From: Oceanirhabdus sp. W0125-5
GTDB lineage: Bacteria; Bacillota; Clostridia; Clostridiales; Clostridiaceae
Assembly: GCF_027938815.1 (NCBI RefSeq)
Contig: NZ_CP115913.1
Location: 3,010,001-3,074,000 of the forward strand
DNA length: 64,000 nt
Direction: 5' to 3'
This document shows positions 35,621 to 45,747 of this stretch, piece after piece (positions within the stretch are counted from its first letter, which is position 1; every line of letters begins with the position of its first letter). Under the pieces are notes generated by a model. That model saw only the letters and a list, made by a program, of their open reading frames with translations, was not told the DNA's origin and ran no database searches. The position numbers and the translations under genes are program-made.

Positions 35621-37138
35621 ATGGCAATTAATGTGAAAAGTGTTTGTATTGAGGGAATCGGTGGTCAGCGTATTCAAGTAGAAGTTGAAGTATCAAAAGG
35701 ACTAACAGCTTTTAATATTGTTGGACTTGGAAGCACAGAAGTGAAAGAAGCAAAAGATAGAGTTAGAGCAGCTATCGAAAATTCTAATTTAAATTTTCCT
35801 GCCGGACGCGTAACTGTCAATCTTGCACCAGCTGATGTGAGAAAAGAAGGGACGTTATTTGATTTACCAATTGCAGTTGCATTATTATGTATAGAATATG
35901 GTATTTCTATTGAAGGGGTTGAGAGTGATATTATCTTTGGAGAACTATCATTAAATGGTGACATTAGGAGTATTAAAGGAGCGTTCACATTAACAAAGAG
36001 TTTGAGTGAAATAGGAGAAAAGAAATTTATAATTCCATATGGTAATCTAAAAGAATGTTTAACAATTGAAGGAATTGAGATATATCCATTTACTACGTTA
36101 AGAGAAGTTTTTATGTATATAAAATATAGAGATATGAAAGGGATAAAAAGTAGAAAACCTACTGAAAAATTTGATATGGATTACGATGTTGATATGAATG
36201 AAGTTATTGGAAATGAATATGGTAAAAGAGCATTAGAAGTAGCGGCTGCGGGGAAGCATAACATATTGATATTAGGTCCACCAGGTTGTGGAAAAAGTAT
36301 GTTAGCCAGTAGATTGTATACAATATTGCCAAAGCTTACATATAAAGAAAGTTTAGAAGTTACAAGTATTTACTCAGCTGTAGGAAAGATGTCTAAAGAA
36401 GGGTTAATGAAGAAACGACCATTTAGAGCACCTCATAATAGTATAACTAAGTTAGGTCTTATTGGAGGAGGGAGAAATTTATCTCCAGGAGAAATAACAT
36501 TAGCTCATAAGGGAGTATTATTTATAGATGAATTTTTAGAACTAGAAAGAGGTAAAATAGAAACATTAAGACAACCTATTGAAGATAAGAAGATTCAGAT
36601 TAATAAAAACTTGAAATATATTGAATATCCTTGTGATTTTATATTTATTGCAACTTCTAACCTATGTCCTTGTGGATATTCTGGTGGTGACGATAGTGAA
36701 TGCAAATGTTCATTATCACAAATAAATAAATATAGATCGAAGCTATCTGGGCCAATAATGGATAGATTTGATTTGATTATTTTTTTGAGTAATAAATTAA
36801 AAAATATAGGTGAGAATTCAATAAAAGGCGATGCTTCAAAGATTATACAGAAAAGAATTGAAAAGGCTTGGGAAGTGCAGAAAAAACGATATAAAAATGA
36901 TCAATTTAACAGCAGTGCCTCAATGAAATTATTAAAAAAGAATCATGTAGTTTCTGATGAGTTAATTGCGTATTTATGTGATGTATGTAAAAAAATTAAA
37001 ATTACCAATAGAGGATTCGTTAAGATTTTGAAGATAGCACGAACTATAGCGGATTTAGAGGGAAGTGAAGAGATTGAATATAGTCATATATCAGAGGCTA
37101 TAAACTATAGGCAAGGTATTTACAGTATCGTAAAGTGA
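35621..37138 (+). CDS. comM: YifB/ComM-family AAA+ ATPase
   Basis: Mg-chelatase-like AAA+ protein of 505 residues. The N-terminal Lon-like domain is about 1-175, followed by the ATPase with Walker A GPPGCGKSM (about 223-231), Walker B GVLFIDEFLEL, and a Cys cluster in CPCGYSGGDDSECKC near 348-362. In Haemophilus and Vibrio, ComM is a helicase that promotes integration of transforming DNA. Its place next to dprA fits a recombination role. AGGAGG precedes the ATG. Confidence 0.92.
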   Translation: MAINVKSVCIEGIGGQRIQVEVEVSKGLTAFNIVGLGSTEVKEAKDRVRAAIENSNLNFPAGRVTVNLAPADVRKEGTLFDLPIAVALLCIEYGISIEGVESDIIFGELSLNGDIRSIKGAFTLTKSLSEIGEKKFIIPYGNLKECLTIEGIEIYPFTTLREVFMYIKYRDMKGIKSRKPTEKFDMDYDVDMNEVIGNEYGKRALEVAAAGKHNILILGPPGCGKSMLASRLYTILPKLTYKESLEVTSIYSAVGKMSKEGLMKKRPFRAPHNSITKLGLIGGGRNLSPGEITLAHKGVLFIDEFLELERGKIETLRQPIEDKKIQINKNLKYIEYPCDFIFIATSNLCPCGYSGGDDSECKCSLSQINKYRSKLSGPIMDRFDLIIFLSNKLKNIGENSIKGDASKIIQKRIEKAWEVQKKRYKNDQFNSSASMKLLKKNHVVSDELIAYLCDVCKKIKITNRGFVKILKIARTIADLEGSEEIEYSHISEAINYRQGIYSIVK

Positions 37139-37148
37139 GGTAAGGATA

Positions 37149-38240
37149 ATGGTAAAATTGTTTTTTCATACATGGTTGAGTATGACTGGATTAAATCATC
37201 GTATTAAGAAAGATATTTTAAATGAAGTTATAGAAGAGGAAAATTATAATAAAATGACATTAAATGATTGCAAAAGGATAATAAATTACTTTCAACTTAA
37301 ATATTCTTGCAAGAAAAGGGTTGAGATTAAAATAATAGAGGAAATATATAAGAAATCTTTAAAAATGAATATTTCATCTATAGACTTAAATGATAAATAC
37401 TATCCAAAATTGTTGAAAGAAATATATGATCCGCCAAGTGTGTTGTTTTATAGAGGAAAGATAGACTCAATAAATGAAAAAGAGAATCTTTCCATTGTAG
37501 GTTCAAGAAAGAGTTCTCATTATGGTGAAGAAGTAATAAAGGGAATAGTAAAGTATTTAAGAGAATATAATGTAAATACTATAAGCGGTGGAGCATTAGG
37601 AATAGATTCCTTATGTCATAATTATTCTATAAAAAACAAATTGGACACATTTGCTGTTTTAGGGAGTGGATTGGATGTATTATATCCGTATACTAATAAG
37701 AAAATGTTTGAAAATATTATTCATAATGGTGGTGCAATAATAAGTGAATTTGTATTAGGCACAAAACCAATGAGATATAATTTTCCTAAGAGGAATAGAG
37801 TTATTAGCGGAATAAGTCAGTTACTTTTAATAGTTGAAGCAAGTTGCAAAAGTGGAAGTTTAATAACTATGGGGCAGGCACTGGAGCAAGGAAGAGATGT
37901 AATGGCGGTTCCGGGAAATATTTTTTCTGAGAGTTCAAAGGGATGTAATAAGATAATTAGTGAAGGGGCTTATGTATATAATGATATAACAGATATAACA
38001 GAAATATTGAAAATTCATAAAAAAAAGTGTATTATAGACAAAGATGACTATGAAAAAAAAACCAGTAGTTCTAAGATTTTTTCGATTTTATCGGATATTC
38101 CTATGCATTTTGATGAAATAAAAAAAATTACTGAGATTGACATAAGGGTACTTTATAGTTTATTATTTGAAATGCAGATAAATGATTTAATAAGCTGTAT
38201 CAATGGAAATTTTTATGTTAAAAAATACAAGATAAAATAA
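37149..38240 (+). CDS. dprA: DNA-processing protein DprA
   Basis: Binds incoming single-stranded DNA and loads RecA during transformation. The 363-residue protein has a Rossmann-like core: SIVGSRKSSHYG (about 115), SGGALGIDSLCH, VLGSGLDVLYP and NFPKRNRVISGIS. A C-terminal winged-helix-like segment (about 300-360) is present. It starts 10 bases after the comM stop with TAAGGAT at the site. It is present in many non-transformable species, so competence is not implied. Confidence 0.95.
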   Translation: MVKLFFHTWLSMTGLNHRIKKDILNEVIEEENYNKMTLNDCKRIINYFQLKYSCKKRVEIKIIEEIYKKSLKMNISSIDLNDKYYPKLLKEIYDPPSVLFYRGKIDSINEKENLSIVGSRKSSHYGEEVIKGIVKYLREYNVNTISGGALGIDSLCHNYSIKNKLDTFAVLGSGLDVLYPYTNKKMFENIIHNGGAIISEFVLGTKPMRYNFPKRNRVISGISQLLLIVEASCKSGSLITMGQALEQGRDVMAVPGNIFSESSKGCNKIISEGAYVYNDITDITEILKIHKKKCIIDKDDYEKKTSSSKIFSILSDIPMHFDEIKKITEIDIRVLYSLLFEMQINDLISCINGNFYVKKYKIK

Positions 38241-38353
38241 CAAAAAAATCTAGAAAAATGTAGCCATTTAAATTATTACAGTATGATAAATAATCTATTG
38301 GAAATTTTGAGGATAATTAGATTAAATAATATATAGAAATCGGAGGGGTTATG

Positions 38354-40432
38354 ATGGGACAAAAACTAGTTATAGTTGAGTCGCCAGCAAAAGCTAAAAC
38401 TATAAAAAAATATTTAGGAAAAAACTATGTAGTTGAAGCTACAATGGGTCACGTAAGGGATTTGCCTAAAAGTCAATTAGGTGTTGATATAGAAAATGAT
38501 TTTGAACCAAAATACATAACCATAAGAGGAAAAGGTGATGTATTAAGTACATTAAGAAAAGCAGCTAAGAAAAGTGATAAAGTCTATCTGGCTACCGACC
38601 CAGATAGAGAAGGTGAAGCTATTTCTTGGCATTTAGTTAAAGCTCTTAAAATGGATGAAAAAGAAAAAATAAGAATAGAATTTAATGAGATTACAAAAAC
38701 AGCAGTTAAAAATGCAATTAAAAATCCTAGAGAAATAAGAGATAATGTAGTTAATGCACAACAAGCAAGAAGAATATTAGATAGACTTGTTGGATATGAG
38801 ATTAGTCCTATATTATGGAGAAAAATCAAGTGGGGTCTAAGTGCTGGTAGAGTACAATCAGCAGCATTGAAAATTATATGTGATAGAGAAGAAGATATTA
38901 AGGCCTTTGAACCTAAAGAATATTGGACAATAGAAGGATTGGCATATAAAGATAAAAAGAAGGATGATTTTCAAATAAAATTAGCTCAAAAGAATGGTAA
39001 AAAAATTGAATTGAATGATGAGAAGGAAACAAATGAAGTTTTAAAAGAACTTAATAAAGGAAAGTATATTATTGATGAAATAAAAACTTCAAAAAAAGCA
39101 AAGTCACCTTCTGCTCCATTTACAACAAGTACATTACAACAAGAAGCTTATAAAAAACTTGGATATAGTACAAAAAGAACAATGTCTAATGCTCAAAAAT
39201 TATATGAAGGTATAGATATTAAAGGATTTGGGACTGTTGGATTGATAACTTATATGAGAACAGATTCCGTAAGAATTTCTGAAGAGGCGCAAACAGCTGC
39301 ATTAGAATTTATAAAAGAAAATATTGGAGATAAGTATATACCAGAAGAGAAGAGGATTTACAAGACTAAGAAGAAGAATACACAAGACGCTCATGAAGCT
39401 ATCAGACCAAGTAATGTTAATATTACTCCTGAAATAGCTAAAGATTCATTAAGTAAAGATGAGTACAAATTGTATAACTTAATCTGGCAAAGATTTATGG
39501 CTAGCCAAATGAGTGATTGTATCATGGATAATACTACAGTTAATATTATAAATGGGGATTACTTACTAAAAGCTAGAGGATCGGTAATTCTTTTTGATGG
39601 ATTTACAAAAATATATTCCACTAGTGACGAAGAGAAAAAGAAACTTTTACCTAAATTAGCTAAGGATGATATTCTGATTTTAGAGAAGATGGAAGGTATT
39701 CAACATTTTACACAACCACCTGCTAAGTTCTCTGAAGCCTCGTTGGTTAAAACCTTGGAAGAAAACGGCATAGGTAGACCAAGTACATATTCACCTACTA
39801 TATCAACTCTATTAAGTAGGAAATATGTAGAAAGGGATAAGAAAACACTTCAACCAACAGAATTGGGAGAAATAGTTAATAAAATTGTTGGAGAATATTT
39901 TAAGTTTATAGTTGATATAGATTTTACTGCTGAACTTGAAAGAAAGCTAGATTGTATTGAAGAAGGGACCGCAGAATGGAGAAAAACTGTAGCTACTCTT
40001 TATGAACCTTTAAAAGAAGCGGTAGAGATTGCAGAAAAAGAAATTGCTAAGATTACAATAGAGGATAAAGTTACAGATATTCTATGTGACAAATGTGGTA
40101 GAAATATGGTAATAAAGCAAGGTAGATTTGGAGAGTTCCTAGCATGTCCGGGATATCCAGAATGTAAAAATACAAAGGCAATAACAAAAGAATTAGATGT
40201 TAATTGTCCATTGTGCGGTAATGTTATAGTTGAAAAAAGAAGTAAAAAGGGTAAGACTTTTTATGGATGTAGTAATTATCCAGAATGTAACTATGTAAGT
40301 TGGTATGAACCTGTAAATAAACCGTGCCCAGAATGTGGAGAGTTATTAGTTAAAAGGTATTCAAAAAAGAGTGGTGAATATTTAAGCTGTCCAAATAAAG
40401 AATGTGATTACACAGAAAAAGATAAGAATTAA
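38354..40432 (+). CDS. topA: DNA topoisomerase I
   Basis: Relaxes negative supercoils by single-strand passage. The 692-residue protein has the TOPRIM start KLVIVESPAKAKTIKKYLG with DPDREGE (about 84), the active Tyr in GLITYMRTDS (about 300), and three C-terminal zinc fingers of the CxxC...C...C type (from about 575 to the end). GGAGGGG stands just ahead of two adjacent ATGs (38351 and 38354); spacing favours the second. Confidence 0.97.
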   Translation: MGQKLVIVESPAKAKTIKKYLGKNYVVEATMGHVRDLPKSQLGVDIENDFEPKYITIRGKGDVLSTLRKAAKKSDKVYLATDPDREGEAISWHLVKALKMDEKEKIRIEFNEITKTAVKNAIKNPREIRDNVVNAQQARRILDRLVGYEISPILWRKIKWGLSAGRVQSAALKIICDREEDIKAFEPKEYWTIEGLAYKDKKKDDFQIKLAQKNGKKIELNDEKETNEVLKELNKGKYIIDEIKTSKKAKSPSAPFTTSTLQQEAYKKLGYSTKRTMSNAQKLYEGIDIKGFGTVGLITYMRTDSVRISEEAQTAALEFIKENIGDKYIPEEKRIYKTKKKNTQDAHEAIRPSNVNITPEIAKDSLSKDEYKLYNLIWQRFMASQMSDCIMDNTTVNIINGDYLLKARGSVILFDGFTKIYSTSDEEKKKLLPKLAKDDILILEKMEGIQHFTQPPAKFSEASLVKTLEENGIGRPSTYSPTISTLLSRKYVERDKKTLQPTELGEIVNKIVGEYFKFIVDIDFTAELERKLDCIEEGTAEWRKTVATLYEPLKEAVEIAEKEIAKITIEDKVTDILCDKCGRNMVIKQGRFGEFLACPGYPECKNTKAITKELDVNCPLCGNVIVEKRSKKGKTFYGCSNYPECNYVSWYEPVNKPCPECGELLVKRYSKKSGEYLSCPNKECDYTEKDKN

Positions 40433-40484
40433 CAGTAAATTGAATGAAACTAGTATTAATTATGTCGAAAATTTAAAAAAAATG

Positions 40485-40513
40485 TTGAATATTAATTGAA
40501 GGTATGATATTAT
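40485..40513 (+). promoter_or_regulatory. Promoter of codY
   Basis: TTGAAT-17-TATTAT with a TGA extended -10 element, in the 181-base gap between topA and codY. The leader to the start is about 95 bases. Confidence 0.65.
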
Positions 40514-40613
40514 AATTAACTGTGATTCGTTATTATCAAGATTAGTTTTTTGATTTAATTTTGAATTTTTGAACAATACTATTAATATATATACTAACGA
40601 GGAGGATATTATA

Positions 40614-41387
40614 ATGTCATTATTAGACAAAACGAGAATGTTGAATAGAATATTGCAAAAATCAGGAGCAGAACCCGTTTCTTTTATGGATATTTGTAAA
40701 CTATTAAGCGAAGTATTAGAAAGTAATGTTTATGTAACTAGTAGAAAAGGTAAGATTCTTGGTTATAATCTTTTCAGTGGTTTTGAATGTGAAAAGATGA
40801 AAAATGATATTTTAGAAGAAATGAGATTTCCAGAAGAGTATAATTCAAAGTTATTGGATATCCATGAAACTAAAGCTAATGTAACAAATTCTGAAATTTG
40901 CGTATTTGATGAAGAAGAAAGTTGCATTCACGAAGGTAGAATTACAACTATTGTTCCTATTATGGGTAACAGAGAGAGATTAGGAACTTTAATTATTTCA
41001 AAATTTTCTAAAGAATTCAATGAAGATGATTTAGTAATTTCTGAATATAGTGCAACAATAGTTGGTTTAGAAATATTAAGAGCTAAAAATGAAGATATGG
41101 AAAAGGAAGCAAGAAAGAAAGCTGTTGTTCAACTTGCAATTGGAACTCTTTCATACTCAGAACTTGAAGCTGTTGAACATATTTTTAATGAATTAGATGG
41201 AGAAGAAGGATTATTAGTAGCATCAAAAATTGCTGATAAAGTTGGCATAACTAGATCGGTTATAGTTAATGCATTAAGAAAGTTTGAAAGTGCTGGTGTA
41301 ATTGAGTCGAGATCATTAGGAATGAAAGGGACTCACATTAAAATCCTTAATAATAAATTAATTGAAGAACTTAATAAGATGAAATAA
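40614..41387 (+). CDS. codY: GTP-sensing transcriptional regulator CodY
   Basis: Global repressor responding to GTP and branched-chain amino acids; controls metabolism, and toxin genes in clostridia. The 257-residue protein has an N-terminal GAF domain (about 1-155) and a winged-helix domain with [26 protein letters not shown] (about 204-229; quoted piecewise: [23 protein letters not shown]). ATG 40614 follows GAGGAGG; a frame from 40569 adds 15 unrelated residues. It sits between topA and rpsB. Confidence 0.97.
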   Translation: MSLLDKTRMLNRILQKSGAEPVSFMDICKLLSEVLESNVYVTSRKGKILGYNLFSGFECEKMKNDILEEMRFPEEYNSKLLDIHETKANVTNSEICVFDEEESCIHEGRITTIVPIMGNRERLGTLIISKFSKEFNEDDLVISEYSATIVGLEILRAKNEDMEKEARKKAVVQLAIGTLSYSELEAVEHIFNELDGEEGLLVASKIADKVGITRSVIVNALRKFESAGVIESRSLGMKGTHIKILNNKLIEELNKMK

Positions 41388-41414
41388 AAAAAGCAGATCA
41401 ACTGCTTTTTTTTT
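41386..41414 (+). terminator. Terminator of codY
   Basis: GCAG / CTGC extended by A7/T7 around ATCAA, ending in a run of T. Confidence 0.85.
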
Positions 41415-41719
41415 ATTTATTAAATAATTCTGAAATAAGCTATAGAGATTTATTTTGAAATTTTACTTATGCACTTTATAAATTGACTGGTTCAATTTAA
41501 CAAAAATATTTAATATATGATATAAGCAACGTTACATGTGATGTTCTCTTCGTAAAAATTATTCAATTTCCTAAAGAATAAAAGATTATCTATGATAAGT
41601 TAATGAAAGGCGCATTTGTTAATATTCCATCAAAGATACGATTGAGGTAATAAAAAGTATGAAATTGGGTTAATATAATAAATAAAACTATAATATGGTA
41701 CAAAAAAGTGAAATTTTTG
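41415..41719. other. Gene-free AT-rich stretch between codY and rpsB
   Basis: About 300 bases with stop codons in all frames and no start-plus-ribosome-site combination that I can support. No long inverted repeat, MITE end or copy of the structured repeat was recognised. It ends where the rpsB promoter begins. Confidence 0.6.
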
Positions 41720-41748
41720 TTGAAGTACATAAGAGCATGTGGTATACT
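41720..41748 (+). promoter_or_regulatory. Promoter of rpsB-tsf
   Basis: TTGAAG-17-TATACT with a TGG extended -10 element, about 110 bases before rpsB, just ahead of the leader stem. Confidence 0.65.
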
Positions 41749-41765
41749 CAATAAGGTAAAAAAAA

Positions 41766-41836
41766 TACGCACACACTTTGATTCAAATGAAGGTGCTTCG
41801 CGGCAAGGATTTCGTGAGGTGAAAAGTGTGGAGGTA
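41766..41836 (+). ncRNA. Probable ribosomal protein S2 leader
   Basis: Closing stem CACACTTT (41772-41779) with AAAGTGTG (41823-41830), and an inner stem CTTCGCG (41796-41802) with CGTGAGG (41813-41819), including G-U pairs. It lies in the rpsB 5' UTR, where S2 autoregulatory leaders are known in Firmicutes. GC-rich relative to its surroundings. Confidence 0.6.
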
Positions 41837-41856
41837 AAACCTAAGGAGGATTTAAA

Positions 41857-42558
41857 ATGGCAGTTATTTCTATGAAACAATTATTAGAAGCTGGTGTACA
41901 TTTCGGACACCAAACAAGAAGATGGAACCCTAAGATGGCTCCATATATATTCACAGAGAGAAATGGTATCTATATCATTGATCTTCAAAAAACAGCTAAG
42001 AAGACAGAGGAAGCTTATGATTTCATAAGATCTGTTGTAGCTGAAGGTAAAGAAGTATTATTTGTTGGAACTAAGAAGCAAGCACAAGAAGCTGTAGCTA
42101 GTGAAGCTACTAAAGCTGGAATGCACTTTGTTCAAAACAGATGGTTAGGTGGAATGTTAACTAACTTTAAAACTATCAAGAAGAGAATTGGTAGATTAGA
42201 TGAGCTTGATAGAATGGAAGAAGAGGGAATCTTTGATGTTTTACCTAAGAAAGAAGTTGCTCAATTAAAGCTTGAAAGAGAAAAGCTTGAGAAAAACTTA
42301 GGTGGAATAAGAAATATGGATGTTTCTAAAATTGGTGCAATGTTCGTTGTTGACCCAAGAAAAGAAAAGAATGCTGTTTCAGAAGCTAAAATATTAGGAA
42401 TCCCAGTTGTATCTATCGTTGACACAAACTGTGATCCAGATCCAATTGATTATGTTATTCCAGGTAATGATGATGCAATCAGAGCTGTTAAGCTTATTGC
42501 TTCTAAAATGGCTGAAGCTATCTTAGAAGGTAAGCAAGGTGAACAATTAGCTGAATAA
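41857..42558 (+). CDS. rpsB: 30S ribosomal protein S2
   Basis: A 233-residue protein beginning [23 protein letters not shown], the S2 signature, with [14 protein letters not shown] and the C-terminal [21 protein letters not shown] precedes the ATG. It is followed by tsf after 31 bases, the universal S2-EF-Ts pairing. Codon use is more strongly biased than in neighbouring genes, as expected for high expression. Confidence 0.98.
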   Translation: MAVISMKQLLEAGVHFGHQTRRWNPKMAPYIFTERNGIYIIDLQKTAKKTEEAYDFIRSVVAEGKEVLFVGTKKQAQEAVASEATKAGMHFVQNRWLGGMLTNFKTIKKRIGRLDELDRMEEEGIFDVLPKKEVAQLKLEREKLEKNLGGIRNMDVSKIGAMFVVDPRKEKNAVSEAKILGIPVVSIVDTNCDPDPIDYVIPGNDDAIRAVKLIASKMAEAILEGKQGEQLAE

Positions 42559-42589
42559 TAAGCCACTTAATTGAAATGGAGGAATAAAT

Positions 42590-43510
42590 ATGATTACTGC
42601 TAGTATGGTAAAAGAATTAAGAGAGCTTACTGGTGCAGGAATGATGAACTGCAAAAAAGCTCTTAATGAAGCAGAAGGTAACATTGAAAGAGCAGTTGAG
42701 ATTTTAAGAGAAAAAGGATTAGCTGCTGCTGCTAAAAAGGCAGGAAGAGTTGCTGCTGAGGGAATAGTAAAAACTTTCATTACTGAAGATGGTAAGAAAG
42801 CTGCAATCGTTGAAGTAAACTGTGAAACTGATTTCGTTGCTGCTAACGAAGCATTTATGGCTTTTGCTGATAACATTGCTAAGCAAGTTGCTTTAAATGA
42901 GTATGCTGATATCGAAGAGTTAAAGGCTGCTAAATATATTGCTGATGAAGCTATGACTGTTGCTGATGCTTTAACAGCTTTAATAGCTAAATTAGGTGAA
43001 AACATGGATCTTAGAAGATTCCAGAAGTTAAGCGTTGAAAATGGAGCAATCAACAGTTATATCCACGGTGGTGGTAAAATTGGTGTTCTTGTTGAATTAG
43101 AAAGTAACACTGATAAGGTTGAAGAAGTAAAAGCATTAGCTAGAGAGGTAGCTATGCAAGTTGCTGCTGCTAATCCATTATTCTTAGATAGAAACTCTGT
43201 TGATCAAGAAAAAATTGAAAAAGAGAGAGAAATCTATAAAGTTCAAGCTCTAAACGAAGGTAAACCAGAAAAAATCGTTGATAAAATGGTTGAAGGTAGA
43301 ATTAACAAATACCTTAAAGAAGTATGCCTAGTTGATCAACTTTGGGTTAAAAATGGAGATCTTACTATTTCTAAGCTTCTTGAAGAAGAAGGAAAGAAAT
43401 TAGGTGCTGAAATTAGTGTTAAGGCATTTGTAAGATTTGAAAAAGGCGAAGGTATTGAGAAAAAAGAAGAGAATTTTGCTGAAGAAGTTCAAAGACAGCT
43501 TAGCAAGTAA
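42590..43510 (+). CDS. tsf: Elongation factor Ts
   Basis: Nucleotide exchange factor for EF-Tu. The 306-residue protein opens with the UBA-like domain [21 protein letters not shown] and has [13 protein letters not shown] and [19 protein letters not shown] precedes the ATG. It shares its transcript with rpsB and is closed by a strong terminator. Confidence 0.98.
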   Translation: MITASMVKELRELTGAGMMNCKKALNEAEGNIERAVEILREKGLAAAAKKAGRVAAEGIVKTFITEDGKKAAIVEVNCETDFVAANEAFMAFADNIAKQVALNEYADIEELKAAKYIADEAMTVADALTALIAKLGENMDLRRFQKLSVENGAINSYIHGGGKIGVLVELESNTDKVEEVKALAREVAMQVAAANPLFLDRNSVDQEKIEKEREIYKVQALNEGKPEKIVDKMVEGRINKYLKEVCLVDQLWVKNGDLTISKLLEEEGKKLGAEISVKAFVRFEKGEGIEKKEENFAEEVQRQLSK

Positions 43511-43516
43511 TAGAAG

Positions 43517-43544
43517 AGAGAACACTAGCGTGTTCTCTTTTTTT
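43517..43544 (+). terminator. Terminator of rpsB-tsf
   Basis: AGAGAACAC / GTGTTCTCT around TAGC, then TTTTTT. Confidence 0.9.
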
Positions 43545-43587
43545 CAAATAATTAGCAATTCTTGACATTTGGAGGTATAATATTAAT

Positions 43588-44295
43588 ATGAGTACTGGAA
43601 AATATAAAAGAGTTATGTTGAAACTATCAGGTGAAGCATTGTCTGGCCCTAAAGGATATGGGATAGATTTTGATATAGTTAAAAATATATCAGAGCAGAT
43701 TAAAGAAATAGTTGATATGGGAATTGAATGTGGAATTGTAGTTGGTGCCGGGAACATATGGAGAGGCAGAAATGGAAGTGATATGGACAGAACTACTGCT
43801 GACTATATGGGAATGATGGCAACGTGTATCAATGCCCTTGCGATGCAAGATTCACTTGAAAGTATGGGAGTTCAAACTAGGGTTCAAACAGCAATTGAGA
43901 TGAGAGAAGTAGCGGAACCATTTATAAGAAGAAGAGCTATGAGACACTTGGAAAAAGGAAGAGTTGTAATTTTTGCTTCTGGAACAGGGAATCCATATTT
44001 CTCAACTGATACAGCAGCTGCATTAAGAGCGGCTGAAATAGAGGCTGATATAATTTTATTGGCTAAAAATGTTGATGGAGTATATGATAAGGATCCGAAT
44101 AAGTATGATGATGCAAAGAAATTTGATTCTTTAAGATACATAGAAGTATTAGAAAAAGGATTACAGGTTATGGATTCAACCGCAACATCTCTTTGCATGG
44201 ATAATGAAATACCAATTTTAGTATTTGCATTAGAAAAACCAGATAATATAAAACTAGCTGTTCAAGGTGAACAGATAGGAACATTAGTAAAATAA
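43588..44295 (+). CDS. pyrH: UMP kinase
   Basis: Phosphorylates UMP to UDP. The 235-residue amino-acid-kinase-fold protein has [16 protein letters not shown] at the start, [12 protein letters not shown], and [17 protein letters not shown] lies 12 bases before the ATG, which is longer spacing than in neighbouring genes. It precedes frr, as in most bacteria. Confidence 0.97.
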   Translation: MSTGKYKRVMLKLSGEALSGPKGYGIDFDIVKNISEQIKEIVDMGIECGIVVGAGNIWRGRNGSDMDRTTADYMGMMATCINALAMQDSLESMGVQTRVQTAIEMREVAEPFIRRRAMRHLEKGRVVIFASGTGNPYFSTDTAAALRAAEIEADIILLAKNVDGVYDKDPNKYDDAKKFDSLRYIEVLEKGLQVMDSTATSLCMDNEIPILVFALEKPDNIKLAVQGEQIGTLVK

Positions 44296-44310
44296 TACGG
44301 GGGTGTATTT

Positions 44311-44868
44311 ATGATAAAAGATATTATGAGCAATATGGATACAAAAATGAAAAAGACAATTAAAGTACTTAATGAAGAACTTGCTTCTATGAAAGCAGGA
44401 AGAGCTAACCCTAAGATGCTTGATAAAATTGAAGCTGAATATTATGGTAGCATGACACCGCTAAGTCAATTAGCAAATATTTCAGTTCCAGAGCCAAGAA
44501 TTTTATTAATAACTCCTTATGATAAGACTGCTTTGAAAGAAATTGAAAAAGCAATACTTAAATCAGATTTAGGATTAAATCCTAGTAATGATGGTAGTGT
44601 AATAAGATTAATGGTTCCAGAATTAACTGAGGAAACAAGAAAAAATCTTGTTAAATCAATTAAAAAACATGGAGAAGATTCAAAAATTGCCTTAAGATCT
44701 ATAAGACATGATGCACTTAACAAGATTAAATCATTGAAAAAAGACAATGAAATAACAGAAGATGACGCTAAAGATGTTGAAAAGGATATACAAAAAGAAA
44801 TAGATAAGTTTGTAAAAGAAATTGATGGTCTAATTTCTGCTAAAGAAAACGATGTAATGAAAGTGTAA
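44311..44868 (+). CDS. frr: Ribosome recycling factor
   Basis: Splits post-termination ribosomes with EF-G. The 185-residue protein shows AGRANPKMLDKIEAEYYG (about 30-47), PLSQLANISVPEPR, and a long three-helix-bundle C-terminal half rich in Lys/Asp. Its length is standard. It starts 15 bases after pyrH and is followed by a hairpin. Confidence 0.98.
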   Translation: MIKDIMSNMDTKMKKTIKVLNEELASMKAGRANPKMLDKIEAEYYGSMTPLSQLANISVPEPRILLITPYDKTALKEIEKAILKSDLGLNPSNDGSVIRLMVPELTEETRKNLVKSIKKHGEDSKIALRSIRHDALNKIKSLKKDNEITEDDAKDVEKDIQKEIDKFVKEIDGLISAKENDVMKV

Positions 44869-44880
44869 TTTAAAGACTGC

Positions 44881-44913
44881 AAACTCAGAACCTATTAGAG
44901 GATTTCTGAGTTT
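44881..44913 (+). terminator. Hairpin after frr
   Basis: AAACTCAGAA / TTCTGAGTTT with a 13-base loop. Only a short T-run follows (GTTAGTT), so termination may be partial before uppS. Confidence 0.6.
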
Positions 44914-44988
44914 GTTAGTTATATAAAGAATTTACTTTTAAACTTGGTTGATTCAATTTTTAGAAATAAACTGAAAAAGGTGATATAT

Positions 44989-45735
44989 TTGGGCATTTTT
45001 AATAGAAAACAAAAAAAAGTAGATAATAAATTCTCTATAATACCATCACATATTGCTATAATTATGGATGGAAATGGGCGATGGGCTAAAAAAAGAGGAC
45101 TGCCAAGAACTTTAGGGCACAAAGCTGGAGTTGAAGCAATTAGAGAAATTGTTAAGGAATGTAGTAAGATTGGTATTGAATACTTGACTTTTTACGCTTT
45201 TTCAACAGAAAATTGGAAAAGACCTCAAGATGAAGTTAATGGGTTAATGAAACTACTTGTTCAATACTTAAAAGGTGAGTTTAAAGAGTTAGATAGAAAT
45301 AATGTTGTAATCAATTATATAGGAAATATATCAAAATTGCCGGAAATATGCCAAGAAGAATTGATAAAAGCTAAAAATTTAACAAAGAATAACACTGGGT
45401 TGACTCTTAATTTAGCTTTGAATTATGGGGGTAGAGATGAAATTGTTTACTCTTTTAAAAATATTCTTAAAGCTTATGACCAAGGAGAATTTTCAATTGA
45501 AGAGTTAAATGAAGAGATGATTAGCAATAATTTATACACTAAAGGCATACCAGATCCAGAATTAATGATAAGAACTAGTGGTGAAGAGAGATTAAGTAAT
45601 TTTCTTATATGGCAGCTAGCTTATTCAGAGTTTTACTTCACAGATGTTCTTTGGCCAGATTTTAAAAAAGATGATTTATATCTAGCATTAAAAACATTTG
45701 AAAGACGTGATAGAAGATTTGGTGGATTGAAATAA
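44989..45735 (+). CDS. uppS: Undecaprenyl diphosphate synthase
   Basis: Builds the C55 lipid carrier for peptidoglycan by cis-prenyl condensation. The 248-residue protein has [20 protein letters not shown] (the Asp of MDGNGRWA is catalytic), [15 protein letters not shown] and [19 protein letters not shown] chose TTG 44989 because AAAAAGGTGAT lies just upstream and gives the usual length; a frame from 44944 adds 15 residues without a good site. Confidence 0.95.
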   Translation: MGIFNRKQKKVDNKFSIIPSHIAIIMDGNGRWAKKRGLPRTLGHKAGVEAIREIVKECSKIGIEYLTFYAFSTENWKRPQDEVNGLMKLLVQYLKGEFKELDRNNVVINYIGNISKLPEICQEELIKAKNLTKNNTGLTLNLALNYGGRDEIVYSFKNILKAYDQGEFSIEELNEEMISNNLYTKGIPDPELMIRTSGEERLSNFLIWQLAYSEFYFTDVLWPDFKKDDLYLALKTFERRDRRFGGLK

Positions 45736-45747
45736 GGAGTGTTTAAT

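Noticed and set aside
41590-41880. 96-codon minus-strand frame in the codY-rpsB gap
   Set aside because: It starts inside rpsB, crosses the S2 leader and has no recognisable protein features; judged a chance frame in a gene-free stretch.
42547-43053. 168-codon open frame antisense to tsf
   Set aside because: It lies wholly over the strongly conserved tsf gene, is Ser/Ala-rich as expected for an antisense shadow, and has no credible ribosome site.
43562-43581. TTGACA and TATAAT before pyrH, looking like a promoter
   Set aside because: The boxes are only 8 bases apart, and GGAGG between them is the ribosome site. The spacing is incompatible with a sigma-A promoter.
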